A stretch of DNA of 64,000 nt from Elmis aenea. Lineage: Eukaryota; Arthropoda; Insecta; Coleoptera; Elmidae. Shown one piece after another: positions 9,680-21,576 of this stretch. The stretch lies in contig OX393577.1 of the NCBI GenBank assembly GCA_947652605.1, positions 59,978,108 to 60,042,107 of the forward strand. The letters are read 5' to 3'. The stretch's first letter is position 1, and every line of letters begins with the position of its first letter. The position numbers were made by a program, and so were the translations under genes. A model generated the notes under the pieces. That model searched no databases, was not told the origin of the DNA, and worked only from the letters and a program-made list of their open reading frames with translations.

Positions 9680-10380
9680 ATATCGTTTCTTACAAGGGAA
9701 GGTTACGATATGTTGTCGCTAGAATCTGATCAAGGCTGTGTTTATGGCATCAATAACATCAAAAGTAAATGTTTTCCAGAGTTATACGTGCCACTGGCCA
9801 TTTCCTTCGGAAAAATAGGGAAAAACTGAAAAGTTGTATAATAAAAGTAATTTTTGCGATCGCGTTGGCCATGAAACCTTCAGAGATAAAATTGAAATTC
9901 TTTTATTTACCAATTCGCGCATCCTTTGCGAGTAGAATAATGATACAGTTTTTGAAAAATCTTCAACGGTTCCGAAGAAAAACGTCAAAAACTAAACCCC
10001 TGCCAAAAGCGCTATGATTTTAAAAGTTGTATAACTAAATCTATTCGACTTGCATAGCGAAATCGTTTTTACAAAGGCCTCGCTTTTCTCCGGAACCGTT
10101 TAAGATTTTTTCAAAAATTTTGCACCATTTTACTTGCAAAGGATGCGCGCATCGGTAAATAAAAGAATTTCGATTTTATCTCTGACGGTTTCATAGCAAA
10201 CGCGTTCGCAAAAATTACCTTCGTTATTGAACTTTTTAGTTTTCCCCCTATTTTTCCGAAGGAAATGGCCTGTGGCTGGTATAACTGTGCAAAACATTTA
10301 GTTTTGATGTTCTTGATGCAATAAACACAGCCTTGATCAGATTCTAGCGACAACATATCGTGACCCTCCTTTGTAAGAAA
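9680..10380. mobile_element. Foldback element, complete palindrome, copy 2
   Basis: The left arm (about 9680-9930) and right arm (about 10130-10380) are inverted copies. The left reads CTTACAAGGGAAGGTTACGA and the right ends TCGTGACCCTCCTTTGTAAG. Symmetry continues inward (GGTTCCGAAGAAAAACG against CTCCGGAACCG) to a centre near 10030. Both arms code, reading outside to inside, for SLESDQGCVYxIxNIKxKCF. Copy 1 at the window start shares this peptide. No known transposase was recognised. Confidence 0.8.
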
Positions 10381-11735
10381 CAGACTAATGACGAATTTTG
10401 ATTTTCTTCCACGATATTTTCTTAGAAGTTGCTGTCAAAAATAGTACGTTCTGAAATGAAATTTTTAAACAAGAATTTCCGTCAGTCACGTAATTAAATA
10501 TTGCAATCAAAAAGTACAATTTTATTGTCAGGACTACTAAAACAATAAAATTTAGGCCAAGAATTACTTTTATAAATTGTCAAAAATACGTAACTTCAAA
10601 ATTTTGAATTATTTTAAAGTTTAGTAACTTTTTACAACGATAAAATAATTATCCTTGGCCATTTAAACTACCTACTTAATAATAATGATTATATTAAACG
10701 TGTGTGTTTATGTCATGCAATACAAACATTTACAAAATACATCTCGATAAGCCGAAAAGATTAAATCCTTTGTAACTGTGCGACAATTTTTTTCCAATCA
10801 GTGAACTTTCTTTTATTGCTTGTAGCGAAAATAAAAAAAGTGTATCGACACCATTATTTGACAGCGAAAGAAATCCTTTTTATTTTGCTTCTCAAGTTTT
10901 AATGATACTCTAGCGAGCTTTTAGTATTCCACTATATAGAAATAGCGGTTCGAATAAAACATTTTGCGCCATGTAGACCGGATAAGCCAACAAATAACTT
11001 AAGATTTTATAAATGTGAATATGTAAATTGTCTACTCATCTAAACCGAATGTTGTTAATCCTACCGCAAAGCGTTCATATCGCATTCCGACTTTCTATTA
11101 TAAAGTCTCTCTGCCTTCCCAAGTGTGAAGAAATGTAAAGATGAAAACGTTTTAGAGCGCCTACTTCAAGCAGTCTCCAACATTGCATATGCTAAGCTCA
11201 TAAAAAGCAGCGAAACTTGACTGAAAACGCAGTCTGAATCTGAATTTATGATAAATATTAAATGTTTTAATCAAATGCCGCTTGTGTTGTTAAAAAAAGA
11301 GCAAAGACCGTGATTGAATAGTTCATGGACGTTACGCAGAATATTCAGTTTCTATATTTACCATAAATATTAAATAGTTTAATCAAAATTTGCTTGTGAA
11401 GCTCAAAGGAACACATGCCATCGGCGGATTGAAGGGGAAAATGCTGAATACGGTCAGAAGCTAGAGGGATTTTTTTTTATAGACCACGTATGTGAATAGT
11501 AAATTGTGCGTTAAAAGTTAAAACAAAAGACAAGCAGAGACATAGCACCCTATAACAAGAGATAGCAACGATTATGGGCCCACAAAGAATCCCACTCCCT
11601 TGTGGCAGTCAAACAAAATTGCAAAATTAAAATTAATTTAATGTAAAAATGTTTAAAAATATTCTAATAAGTTTTTTCTTTCCATTTTTCATTCTACGTT
11701 TATTGATTTTAAAGAAATAAAAGATTGTAAAATAA
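10381..11735. other. AT-rich intergenic DNA with one local duplication
   Basis: ATAAATATTAAAT(G/A)(T/G)TTTAATCAAA followed by GCTTGTG occurs at about 11250 and 11365, a period of about 115 bp. No gene or inverted ends were seen. Confidence 0.5.
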
Positions 11736-11743
11736 TTTTTAAG

Positions 11744-12423
11744 ATGAAGTTACAATTAAACCAGAAGAAATGTAAATGTCTATATACTGATTTTGCAAAA
11801 GCCTTCGATAAAGTAAATTTTGATATCTTGTTAAATAAACTTCATTCGTTTGGATTGTCTTTAAAATTACTTGATCTTGTTCGTTCTTATTTAACAGAGT
11901 TCAGTATGTTGTATATAATAGCTGCTATTCTTTCAAATATAAAGTTAGTTCAGGGGTACCCCAAGGTTCTAATCTCGGGCCACTATTATTTTTACTTTTT
12001 ATTAACGACTTGCCACTATCCATAAAATACTCTAGTAATTTAGTTTTTGCAGATGACCTAAAATTATGGTTGAATGTAAGATCAGTCAGTGATTGTGAGT
12101 CTCTACAAAATGACATTAACAATATATATCAATGGAGCATGGAAAATAAGTTGCACTTTAACATTGCTAAATGCTCGGTGGTATCATATCACAGGAAGCA
12201 TGGTCCAATAATGTTTCAGTATACAATGAAAGACATTTTGATGGAAAGGAAAACGAAAATTAACGATTTAGGAGTTATGTTTGACCCAAAATTAAATTTT
12301 GCTGAACATATACGTAAAAGTACAGAGGCAGCACTTAGATCATTGGGGTTCGTATTGCGGAACACTATTCACTTTAAACCAGGGTTGAGCAGATTTAAAT
12401 CAATTGATTTAAATCACGATTGA
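11744..12423 (+). pseudogene. Reverse transcriptase N-terminal/palm fragment, frameshifted
   Basis: The first frame carries the DFAKAFDKVNFDILL block and ends in a decayed copy of the QG-PQGS--GP--F region (about 11945-12000). A second frame from about 12010 restores SSNLVFADDLKLWLN, with the catalytic FADD, and continues to KINDLGVMFDPKLNFAEHIR. It needs at least one frameshift and substitutions in the PQG box, so it is inactive. It ends where the hAT begins at 12380; the last residues are hAT sequence. Confidence 0.8.
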
Positions 12424-13628
12424 AATCATGATTTAAATCAAGTGATTTTTTTTTTTTAAATCATTGATTTAAATCAAGTGTTTTTTTTTTAAATTATCAA
12501 TTTAAATCACAGATTATGTGAGTACAATATAATATTAATTTATAATAAAACAAAATTGTATTACTATTAGTAATTAAATACACGAAATGGTGAATAAACC
12601 ATATCAATTTGCTCTTGTAAAGTAATATTCATTGTGGAAATGCAATAATTCAAAACATAAATGACAAGTTTTTGACATTAGCGTAGTGAACAGTCAGTTT
12701 TTTCAATTTCCACGGCACTCTATTGCTTCAATAACGATTTGAAAAAAAATGTCGAATATCTCGAAAAGAATGAGTTTTGGGTATAGGACATACTTAACAA
12801 AATATGAAGCTCTTTTAAAGACGAATTCGATGACATTAAAAAATACAGGGGTTTGCATTTGAAAAAATCGAGTTACGAGCTTTTGAAAATCATAGAAGTT
12901 GCCACCTATTCATAAACACCCCTGTATGTGTGATTCAAATTTTTTCATATCGAGCGAACAGAGAATTTTTTTCTGCATGTCCATACCAAATTAAAACTTT
13001 GTATTTCAAAATAACTTCAGGAGAATTTTTTAAATAAAGACTTAAAACCTTGAATAATTTAGAAAATAATTTTTTTTTACAACGCCGTATAAAAACCTGT
13101 AGTACTTTATATTGATGCAAAGCTAAAATTAAGGCGGTCAAAAATATTAAATAAAAAATTGGGTGTTGTATTTGAAATATAAAAGTTGCTATTAGTTCCA
13201 GAAAGGTGACTCACCCTGTATATTTGAAAATATTTTTATTGTGTTGTTTAGAAAAAACTGTATAAAATAGCATTTGAATCAACTTCATATCTCAAGCCGC
13301 TTAGCCACAATCGACCGATCCCGCACTAATGACTCACCCTGTATATAATTAATTAAACATCACCATTTAGCACTGATTTTTTCAAAATTCTTAATCATTA
13401 TATTTAATTTTTCATTTTGACAAAAATTTACCATTGAATTAAATATATTGGTTATTAAATATATTAGCACAAAACAGAAATAGCATGTGAATTTGTCACT
13501 AAATTCGATAATATGGTACATTTGATTTAAATCAAAAAAATCTGATTTAAATCAAAAAAATCTGATTTAAATCAAATAAATCGATTTTTTTGATTTTTTT
13601 TTTAAAATCATGATTTTTATCCACCCTG
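12380..13628. mobile_element. hAT-type element, GATTTAAATCA-rich, perfect 8-bp target duplication
   Basis: Ends are CAGGGTTGAGCAG on the left and ATCCACCCTG on the right. CTTTAAAC flanks both sides exactly (12372-12379 and 13629-13636). Subterminal regions at both ends are arrays of GATTTAAATCA and similar palindromic words (12397-12510 and 13522-13618). The interior has no transposase frame but carries CACCCTGTATA words near 13212 and 13333. It interrupts a retrotransposon ORF and so is younger than it. Confidence 0.9.
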
Positions 13629-13671
13629 CTTTAAACATGTTAGCTCTTTTTATTTTCTGTACAATTGTTTT

Positions 13672-14163
13672 GTGAGAAGCAAATTGGAATATGCTTCTGT
13701 CATATGGAATCCTTTTTATGAAATCTATATAAAACAAATAGAAGCCGTTCAAAAACGGTTCGTACGTTATATAATTTTTAAACAGACTGGTCTTTATCCA
13801 TATTTAACATCTTATAAAACTATGTTGAGTGAATTGCAGCTTATATCCCTTGAGCGAAGACGGTGTTTGCTGGATCACGTGTATATTTTCAAAATCGTTA
13901 ATCACAAAGTCTATGTCACTATAGAACTATTAAATAAAATTTCCTTTTTAGTGCCTCGATCAAACAGCCGTTGGGCTAGTACATTTTATTTGAACCAACC
14001 TCGTACTAATTTGCTTCAGGTGTCACCTTTGTACAGAATGTGTAAGGTGGCAAATATTTTTTCAGACATTGATATTTTTTATAATTGTAGTGTTTCAACT
14101 TTCAAAAACAAAGCTTTACTGATTTTACGTGCACCAGTTCAATATGATTTATTTTTGTATTAA
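13672..14163 (+). pseudogene. Retrotransposon ORF2 C-terminus (post-RT region)
   Basis: A 163-residue open frame, RSKLEYASVIWNP to a natural stop after PVQYDLFLY. The SKLEYAS--W-P and QKRF-RYI motifs are standard for the region after the RT palm in Jockey/CR1-type elements. It is the continuation of 11744-12371 across the hAT. It keeps its frame although the upstream part is broken. Confidence 0.8.
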
Positions 14164-14420
14164 TTAATGCACATATATTTATTTGTGATATTTTTTTAAT
14201 GTTTTGGCTGATTAATAAAAGCATAGTTATATTATGTATTATGTATATATCTGAGGATAGATTTGTATGATCAAATTAATTGATTTTTCTTAATGCACAC
14301 ATTTATAGTACCTATAATCTTACATATATTATTACGTATATTATATTATTGTATATCGCCCTATGATTGGGGTTTACCCCTGTTGGGTGTAATTTAATAA
14401 ATAAATAAAAGTCAGCAGAA

Positions 14421-15065
14421 TGCAATCCTAGAAATAGCTAGGACATTGGGAAAAATAAGTCTGCAAGAAGTGCATGAGTTTGTCTATCTTGGTTCCAGAA
14501 TAACGAATAAATCTGATGAAGAAAAAGAAATACAGGCAAGATTAATAAAAGCGAATTAATGTATCGGAGCCTTGAACCAACTACTAACGGCGAAACAGTT
14601 ATCTAGAGATGCTAAATTCCGTCTTTACAAAGCATTATTGCGACCAACAGCCTGTGAAACTTGGATACTGAATAAGAAAACACAGGAAAGATTGCAGATA
14701 TGGGAGAGGAGGAAAATACTTTAAAGAGTGTTGGGAGGAAGGAAAACAGAACAAGGGTATGAGAGAAGAACAAACAGGGAAATTTATGAGATAGGTATAT
14801 AAGCGACCAGCAATTAATTGACTTAGTGATAAAAACGAAAAGATTACAGTGGCTGGGTCATATCAAAAAATGGCATATGGACGAACACCAGAAACGATAG
14901 CCTGGAAAACACCAAATTACAAGAAGAAGAAAGGTCGACCGAGAAGACGGTGGAGAAAAGCAGTTCTATCAGACTTAAAAGAAAAGGGTATAGGAGACTG
15001 CAAGGCCAAAACCAAAAATAGAAAAGAGTGAGGGGATCACGGAGGTGTAGGCCTAAACGGCATGT
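14421..15065 (+). pseudogene. RTE-like retrotransposon C-terminal region
   Basis: Reads HEFVYLGSRITNKSDEEKEI, then QARLIKAN, a stop, and RDAKFRLYKALLRPTACETW. It ends with GRPRRRWRKAVLSDLKEKGI. These are the FxYLGSxI, (K)xRLYK(T/A)-LRP---(G/C)ETW and GRP--RW blocks typical of RTE-like ORFs after the RT core. Several stops show it is dead. It abuts the 3' tail of the preceding element. Confidence 0.75.
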
Positions 15066-15900
15066 AAAATAATTTTTTACTTTAGCTGCAACAAAGTACA
15101 ACGCTTTGTAGAGCATTTTTTAACATATTGACTGTATTTATTTAATTTCTTAGACTACTTGTGGCAGTAGCTGATATAGAAAGATTATTTGGTGAACTTT
15201 AAATTATTATAAAAGGTTACAAATACCATTATTTTTGACCTTTAACAAGTAAAAGCAAATTAATTAATTAGATTGATATGGATTCAAAAGCCTGGAAAGT
15301 TAAGTTTTAGAATAACTGCATTCAATTTTGTTACTATAAGTTTTATTTTATATTACAAAATTATAAATACGCAACAGGAAATTAAGAGAGAATGTCTAGA
15401 GAATAATTTTTTTATCCATGGTTACCAACGAAACTAAACATAATAAAGGAATAATAAAAATGGAGGGAGAAAAAGCTTTTTTTTTTGTCTAAAGACCCAA
15501 ATATTTCAACTAAACCACTGCTAACAACCAAAAATTTACGAATATATTTGGGTTTCAAAATGTGCATTTAAGGCTTAAGGAGGCTTGTAGTGTTCGCCAA
15601 GAAAAACAGATTACTTTTTATATTGCTTAAATTTTTTCGTTTTTCACCAATATTTGAGTCGCCTAGATGCAAAACTGACTATCTTCACTTTTATTGGAAA
15701 TGAGATAATTGAGAAAAACTATAACGACTTGCACAGTTTAGTTAAAATTATTGTTTTTGTTGACAAAATTAAAGAAAAATATTAAGAACAATCCACCGGA
15801 ACCTCAAAAAACAAACTCAAATCGTTTAAGAGAAAAATGAAAATCAAGCACGCACTTAGCCACTTTTGCAGCTAATTCAAGATTTGCCCGGATTTGAATT
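15066..15900. other. AT-rich intergenic DNA, nothing recognised
   Basis: No frame above about 60 codons matches a known family, and no inverted repeat pair was seen. Confidence 0.4.
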
Positions 15901-15929
15901 AAAAACAAAGCATTCATTTAGTAATATCA

Positions 15930-16775
15930 TAAACCGTTTACTTCATCTGTACCATTGTTATCGGTAACAGAATTTATAATGTCTTTATGAAAATTTAATT
16001 TATATTCTTCTGACTTTGAGAGCCAATCTTTTCCAAAATGTTTGATTGGTAACTCATTTACATTGTCTTTTTTTTTGTTGCTTGATGGGCCGATGGCCTA
16101 CTGGTAAAAACTTTGGAGCGATCATCTAAAGGGTTTTTCCCCTTTTACAAATTGATTGAGCCACTGCAGTCATTTTTATAATTCATTTTACCTTTCACAA
16201 AAAATTTTCCTTCTTTACTTCTGCTTAGAACAAATCTTTTACAAGAGGATAGCTTAAAAGGCAAACAGCTTGTTGGTTTCATCACATTTTTTATAGCGTT
16301 CCTCCAGTCAAATACCGTCCAATCTTCTGCGAGTCTCTTCACAGTACCATGAACTTTGAAAATGTTGATATAGTCTTCTGGATCTATTATGGTATCTTTT
16401 TTACGAACCTGTTTCTCTATCTGAGCAAATAAATACGCGATCTGATGGTAGACATGAGTGTCGAGTGACAGGGAAAATTAGCTGTATTGTATTAATTTGT
16501 TTTGGCGCTTACGAAAACCATTTACAAGCCATTGCAATCATACATTTGTTCTTATTTTGTCCAGTACACCCGTCGACCATTAAACGAATCTCCCTCGTAT
16601 CATCATCAATTTCAATTTTAATAATGCAGTCATACACTGCTGATACAATTTCATTAGAAGATTTTGAACTTTCGTGTTCAAACCAAGTGTAGATGAAAAC
16701 ATTTTGGGGAGACAATTTGCTTTTTGACGATCCCACAACAACCGTAAAAATTGTAAATATAAAATTGACACTTAT
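15930..16775 (-). pseudogene. Transposon-associated protein of an unclassified arthropod family (GQN motif), decayed
   Basis: The minus strand carries collinear pieces of one protein. They are LSPQNVFIYTWFEHESSKSS then NEIVSAVYDC (near 16700), IRLMVDGCTGQNKNKCMIAM (near 16570), and after stops HSCLPSDRVF, then KRLAEDWTVFDWRNAIKNVM and KGKMNYKNDC (16145-16342). The order W-E--S-KGSNEI, F-D-C-GQN-N, H-YLP-DRVFG and EDW-V-DWR is one I associate with a repetitive uncharacterised protein in insect genomes, probably a DDE-type transposase (the Asp before GQN being a candidate catalytic residue). The superfamily assignment is a guess. Confidence 0.5.
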
Positions 16776-16789
16776 AATATGTAATTTGG

Positions 16790-17419
16790 TCAGGTATTTT
16801 TGGGAGCACTAAATTTTTCTGACGAAATGGTGAGTAAATCTTTCCTCTCTTCCTTTAGAAGCCCAAAGAATGCTTTAGAACGGGCTTTCCTTTGGGAACT
16901 TTAAACTTACAAATCGCTCTGGATCCATCTTCTTTCAAACACGTGCTTGTACACAACAACTCGAACTTGTTTTAAGCTTAAAATAATTCGTAAAACCTAT
17001 GAAAATGGATTTAACCGTATTTGTAGCTAAAGATAAATTTTGCCATTGCATATAACCGATTTTGCATCGATATTGATTTAGTCGTTTCTGCTACTATGTA
17101 AAATAGGAATTGCCCGGTTTTGCATTGGACCTTTGCATTTAAACAGTGTGGAGCACATGTTTTAGTCGATTTTAAATGTCAGGGTATGTCTATATTCACA
17201 GAGAATTCAATTCTCTACAAGATGGCACTGTCAGTTTAATTTGCACCCAAAATGGATATAACCGAGTTTGCATCTAGGCGACTCATTTGTAGTTCATGGC
17301 CTTAATTTAAATTAAAATATTGACTTAATATTTAAGGAACAAACTATCTACTCATTAAATTTAAATCGGTAAATTTCTTTCTAAAATGTTCATTTTTAAT
17401 TCTGAAATTATACGATTTT
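16790..17419. other. AT-rich intergenic DNA, nothing recognised
   Basis: Repeated words such as TAACCGA(T/G)TTTGCATC occur near 17048 and 17259, possibly the decayed end of the element at 15930-16775. No gene was seen. Confidence 0.4.
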
Positions 17420-17421
17420 TA

Positions 17422-17904
17422 CAGGGTGTTTCTTAAATATTGCGAAAAACTTCGGAAGGTAATTCCTTGTCGAAAATTAAGGGGGGGAGGAGCTTTTATG
17501 TAATTTTTTTTTCTTAGACCTGTAGGTTTTGCAGAAAACATAAAGAATAAAAAATATTTCTAAACAAATCAAGTTTTCAAAAAAAAAATTTATTGCTAGA
17601 TTTCAACCAACCAAAAAGTTCTAATAAAAAAACCAACAGAGGTCGCACTTTTCAGCCCCCTGTGAAGGTGGGGGATGATTAAAAATATTACTATGGGGAA
17701 GTATAAAACATCTACCAAATATCATTCTCCTACATTTATCCAAATATAAGAAATGAAATAAAAACCTAATTTTACCGCTCCCTTTAGGGGGGTGTAACTC
17801 CGAAAGGAGACGTCTTAGAAAGCCATTGTATATAAAAGCCCCCCCTTAATTTTTGATAAGAAATTACCTCTCGAAGTTTTTCGCAATATTTAAGAAACAC
17901 CCTG
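17422..17904. mobile_element. TA-flanked CAGGGTG-end MITE (483 bp)
   Basis: Terminal inverted repeats of about 70 bp: left CAGGGTGTTTCTTAAATATT then GCGAAAAACTTCGG, right its inverse ending AAACACCCTG. TA flanks both ends (17420-17421 and 17905-17906). The interior holds GGTCGCACTTTTCAGC. Rearranged or partial relatives lie at 20009-20960 and 22440-22758. The TA duplication suggests Tc1/mariner-type mobilisation, an inference. Confidence 0.8.
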
Positions 17905-17996
17905 TATATTTACTAGTCTGGAAACTACTATATCTTATTACTTAAAAATCCAGTAAGTGGTTTCAGTGATAAACACAACAGAGTAATTGCTTTAAT

Positions 17997-18224
17997 GAAT
18001 GGTTCCCAACCTATGCTACTCTGCGAGCCCCCTAGGGGGCACCAAATATCTGAAGGGTGGCGGGGAGATATGAAAAGGAAATCTATTTATTGAAACAAGT
18101 CACCAGTGTGAAACAGAACGGATTTAAAAACATGGAGGATCCTTTTTTCAGTTAGTTTAAAGGGGCGCAATAAAAATTAATATGGACAATCGAGGCGCAA
18201 GTTCAAAAAGGTTGATAAACACTG
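17997..18224. mobile_element. Degenerate hAT-type MITE (GGTTCCCAACC end)
   Basis: The left end GGTTCCCAACC and the right end GGTTGATAAACACTG are diverged versions of the C/TAGTGGTTCTCAACC terminus used by several MITEs in this window. The interior has CCCCCTAGGGGGC. No target duplication was recognised. Confidence 0.5.
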
Positions 18225-19664
18225 GTATAAATAGTTTTGCTCTGCTTTGGGTGTCTAAAAACTAGACTTGAAAAAGTCCCAGTGATATTAAAAAAAGTAT
18301 GGCAGATCAGATCATAGTAATGTTTTCAAAATCAAGTGAAGTTTTAAATTATTCAAAAGCTTCGATTATTTTAAAACTAAATAGTCAACAATAAAGTCAT
18401 ACTAACTCTTTCACTTACCACAATATTGTTAATAAGGTTTTACATACGTTCAACAAACCAAAAGAATTGTTACGAAGTGGCAGTAAAAATGTAAAGCAGC
18501 CGTAAAAACACAAACTCAATGTGTATAATCCAAAACAATTGAGCGATAAACTCAACATGGTACAACGAGTAAAATTCGAAAACGCAGCTAATGCCGGATT
18601 AAATAAAACGATGCTAAAATGGATTTGTTAAATTAAGTAAGAATGAGTGCGGATTATACATTTTTCGAGTCGATAAATAAGCAGATCTATAAAGCTTGTG
18701 TTTTAAAAGAGAACTTCCGGATTTTGTTATCAGTTTCCCTCAATGTTCGTCAAAATTGACGACGTTGTATTTTCATACAGCGACTTTTACGTCATCATCT
18801 AGCATTACCATTAAAACATTGAAACAAATACTTTCCTTCATATTACGCTTTAAGTTTTGGACCCCCTTTTTTATTGTTATTCGTTTGAGTTTGAAAAAAG
18901 ATTCTGTGGAAAACCATGATTAGAGACATTTTCTAACACATTTAAAGTAAAGACTTGTTTTATAGACATTTCTCAGTTTATTCTCGTCTAATTTACGAAA
19001 TAGAATACAAAAGAAATTAGAGGTAAAGAACTTCAGAATATTTTTCTAAAGATTCTTAGAATTAACTAGAACTGCGCCTTGTATTTTTGATTACTTTTTT
19101 CGGCTCAACAAACGCATAGTAATTTTTCACTACTTGCATTTTTTGAAAACGAATGTTAAATTATACAACTATTTTATTTAGGGCATAAAATCATTTTAAT
19201 AATTGGTCCCTCAAAATGTTTAAAAATTGCAACTTACTCGAGAGGTTCCTATTTTTAAGTGTTCAGTTTGGCTAATTCTTGCTTTGATATAGCTACGCCC
19301 CTAATATAAACAAACCTAGTTTAACAAGTTATTTTTATAAACAAGTTAAAATTCCAGGCAAGCAGGCAATGTCCTTAATGCCACTTAAAACCACCCACAA
19401 CATTAATTTTAATCTATTACAATTCACATACTGTTTCAGCGACTTTTATAAAATATCCTAATAATAAGGAGGGTTTCACACAAATAAATTACATACAAAA
19501 GAATTATTTAGTTTGATTGTACGTAAAATGTTACCCAAATGCTAATTTTCATACATTAAGCACGAGTTTAGAAGTTTATTGGAGTACATTTTGATGCAAT
19601 TCCTGAATGAAAAGTTATTTATTTTAAGTGGATTATTGATTACAAAAATCTGGCAACATTTTAC
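18225..19664. other. AT-rich intergenic DNA, nothing recognised
   Basis: Short frames only. No inverted repeat pairs or known motifs were found. Confidence 0.4.
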
Positions 19665-19672
19665 GTTAAAAG

Positions 19673-21102
19673 CAGGGATGGAAAACGTAACGTAACGATA
19701 CCCGATAACGTTATAATAACGATTCAATTATAATTTTTTCTACAATAACGTAACGATATTTTTATAACGTTAAATAACGTTATAATAACCGATAACGTTT
19801 CGTTAAAAGTTATTTTGTATCGTTATTCTCTATAAATTAAATTTTTAAATGACCATCTTTTTATTTTCACAAGATATAATATTTTGTTTGTATTTTAGAA
19901 ATTAAAATGAAAATAAAATATCTCAACGTAATATTGTACTATTTTTTAAATTTACATTTACAGATCCCAAAAATAATTTCAGAGTTTCAAATAAAAATTA
20001 TTTTTATACAGCACGTTTCTTAAATATGTAATGCGAAAAAATTCGGGAGGTGATTCCTTATCGAAAATTAAGAAAGGTCTTTCATATAATTTTTTTTTCT
20101 TTAGGGTTTCCTTTCATAGTTACATCCCCTAAAGGGACGCGGTAAAATTGGGTTTTTATTTTATTTCTCAAATTTGGATAAATGTAGGAGAATGATATTC
20201 GGTAGATGTTTTATACTTATTAAAAGGTTTCCCATAATAAGGAGTTCCCGGGAGGCTGAAAAGTGCGACTCTGCTGTTTTTTTTTTAAACTTTTTGGTGT
20301 TTGGGTGGAAATCTAGCAATAAATTTTTTTTTTTTTAAACTTGATTTATTTAGATTTTTTTTTTATTTTTTAACTTTTCTCGTTAAACCTACAGTTTTTG
20401 AGTAAAAAATTATATGAATGAACATGAACCATTAAATATTCCAATATAAAACGATTCATTTTGGTGGTTACCTTGATTTGTTTATGTTCATATTGGGTAG
20501 AAGTGACGGGTGTAATTCATTTTGACGTTTACGCGGCGACAACGCTAAAACGCCTGTTAATTCTACCCAATATGAACATAAACATCACATTCATTCATTT
20601 AATTTTTTACTCAAAACTGTAGGATTTACGAGAGAAACTAAAAAATAAAAAAGGTTCTAAATAAATCAAACGTACAAAAAAAAATGCAAAATGTGAACTC
20701 ACCAAAAAGTTCTGATTAAAAAACCAACAGGGGTCGCACTTTTCAGCCTCCTGTGAAGGTGGAAATATTACTATGCGAAACATTTTAATAAGTATAAAAC
20801 ATCAACAAATATCATTCTCCTACATTTATCTAAATTTGACAAATAAAATAAAAACTTAATTTTACCGATCCCCTTTAGGGGGTGTCACTCGGAAAGGAGA
20901 CGTCTAAGAAAAAAAAATTATATAAAAGACCCCAATTAATTTTCGATAAGGAATTTTTTTGCGTTGTTTATGTAACGTTATATAACGTTATATAACATAA
21001 CAATTCATTTTTTTAATGTTATTTATAACGTTATGTAACGAAACCAAATAATAAATAACGTTATACAATAACGTAACGATTTAAAACGTTATTCCATCCC
21101 TG
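19673..21102. mobile_element. hAT-type element with AACGTTAT arrays, perfect 8-bp duplication, carrying a nested palindrome
   Basis: Ends CAGGGATGGAAAACGTAACG and CGTTATTCCATCCCTG. GTTAAAAG flanks both sides (19665-19672 and 21103-21110). Both subterminal regions are dense in AACGTTAT/TAACG words. The middle (20009-20960) is a separate palindromic CAGGGTG-family element inserted into it. No transposase was seen. Confidence 0.88.
20009..20960. mobile_element. Palindromic CAGGGTG-family foldback nested in a hAT element
   Basis: The left arm contains TCCCCTAAAGGGACG, GGTAAAATTGGGTTTTTATT and GTGCGACTC. The right arm contains the same blocks inverted (GGTCGCACTTTTCAGC, AACTTAATTTTACCGATCCC, CTTTAGGGGGTG). 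At the centre is a smaller exact inverted repeat, TGTTTATGTTCATATTGGGT at 20479 against its complement ending 20584. Sequence matches 17422-17904, but here the unit is doubled head to head. The right terminus is lost. Confidence 0.7.
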
Positions 21103-21576
21103 GTTAAAAGTAAATTTTAGACAACTTTTTCTTTATTATCACTCATTTATTTTTACACACATGTCTGAATTGCTCAAATTATATTTCTTTGACTGCTTCC
21201 TCGCCTTTTTGATTGGGATTTCGATCTAGTAACAAAACGAACTCATTTCAAACTAACAGCAAAAAATTAATAAAGTATATTTCTGGAGCAGCACTTGCAA
21301 CTATCTCCCGAAGTTTCTTTAATAAAGTTTGTAAAACTTCGATGTTGCTTTCATAGAAAACAATTCCTATGCCGGATTATCCTACGCTTATTAATTTAAA
21401 AATATCTGAGGATATTTTTCAAACTTAACGTAAACAACAATTTATATCTGTAGTGGATCTACTTATTCCGACAGTTCTATGACTGGTAAATGCACACAAA
21501 GTTTGCTTAAACCTGTTTGAAGTAAAATCTATTGCACATCCATCAGTCTAGAATTATGTAAGGTTGGCATTAAAAT

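Larger units (their letters stand above)
11744..14408 (+). mobile_element. Older Jockey-like non-LTR retrotransposon split by a hAT insertion
   Basis: The left piece (11744-12371) and right piece (13637-14163) together cover the RT and post-RT region of one ORF2. The left has YTDFAKAFDKVNFDILLNKL, then after frame changes FADDLKLWLN and MENKLHFNIAKC. The right has RSKLEYASVIWNPFYEIYIK and QIEAVQKRFVRYI. The gap is exactly the hAT at 12380-13628. The 3' end is an AATAAATAAATAAA tail at about 14390-14408, behind CCTGTTGGGTGTAATTT. The 5' end is truncated. Confidence 0.82.
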
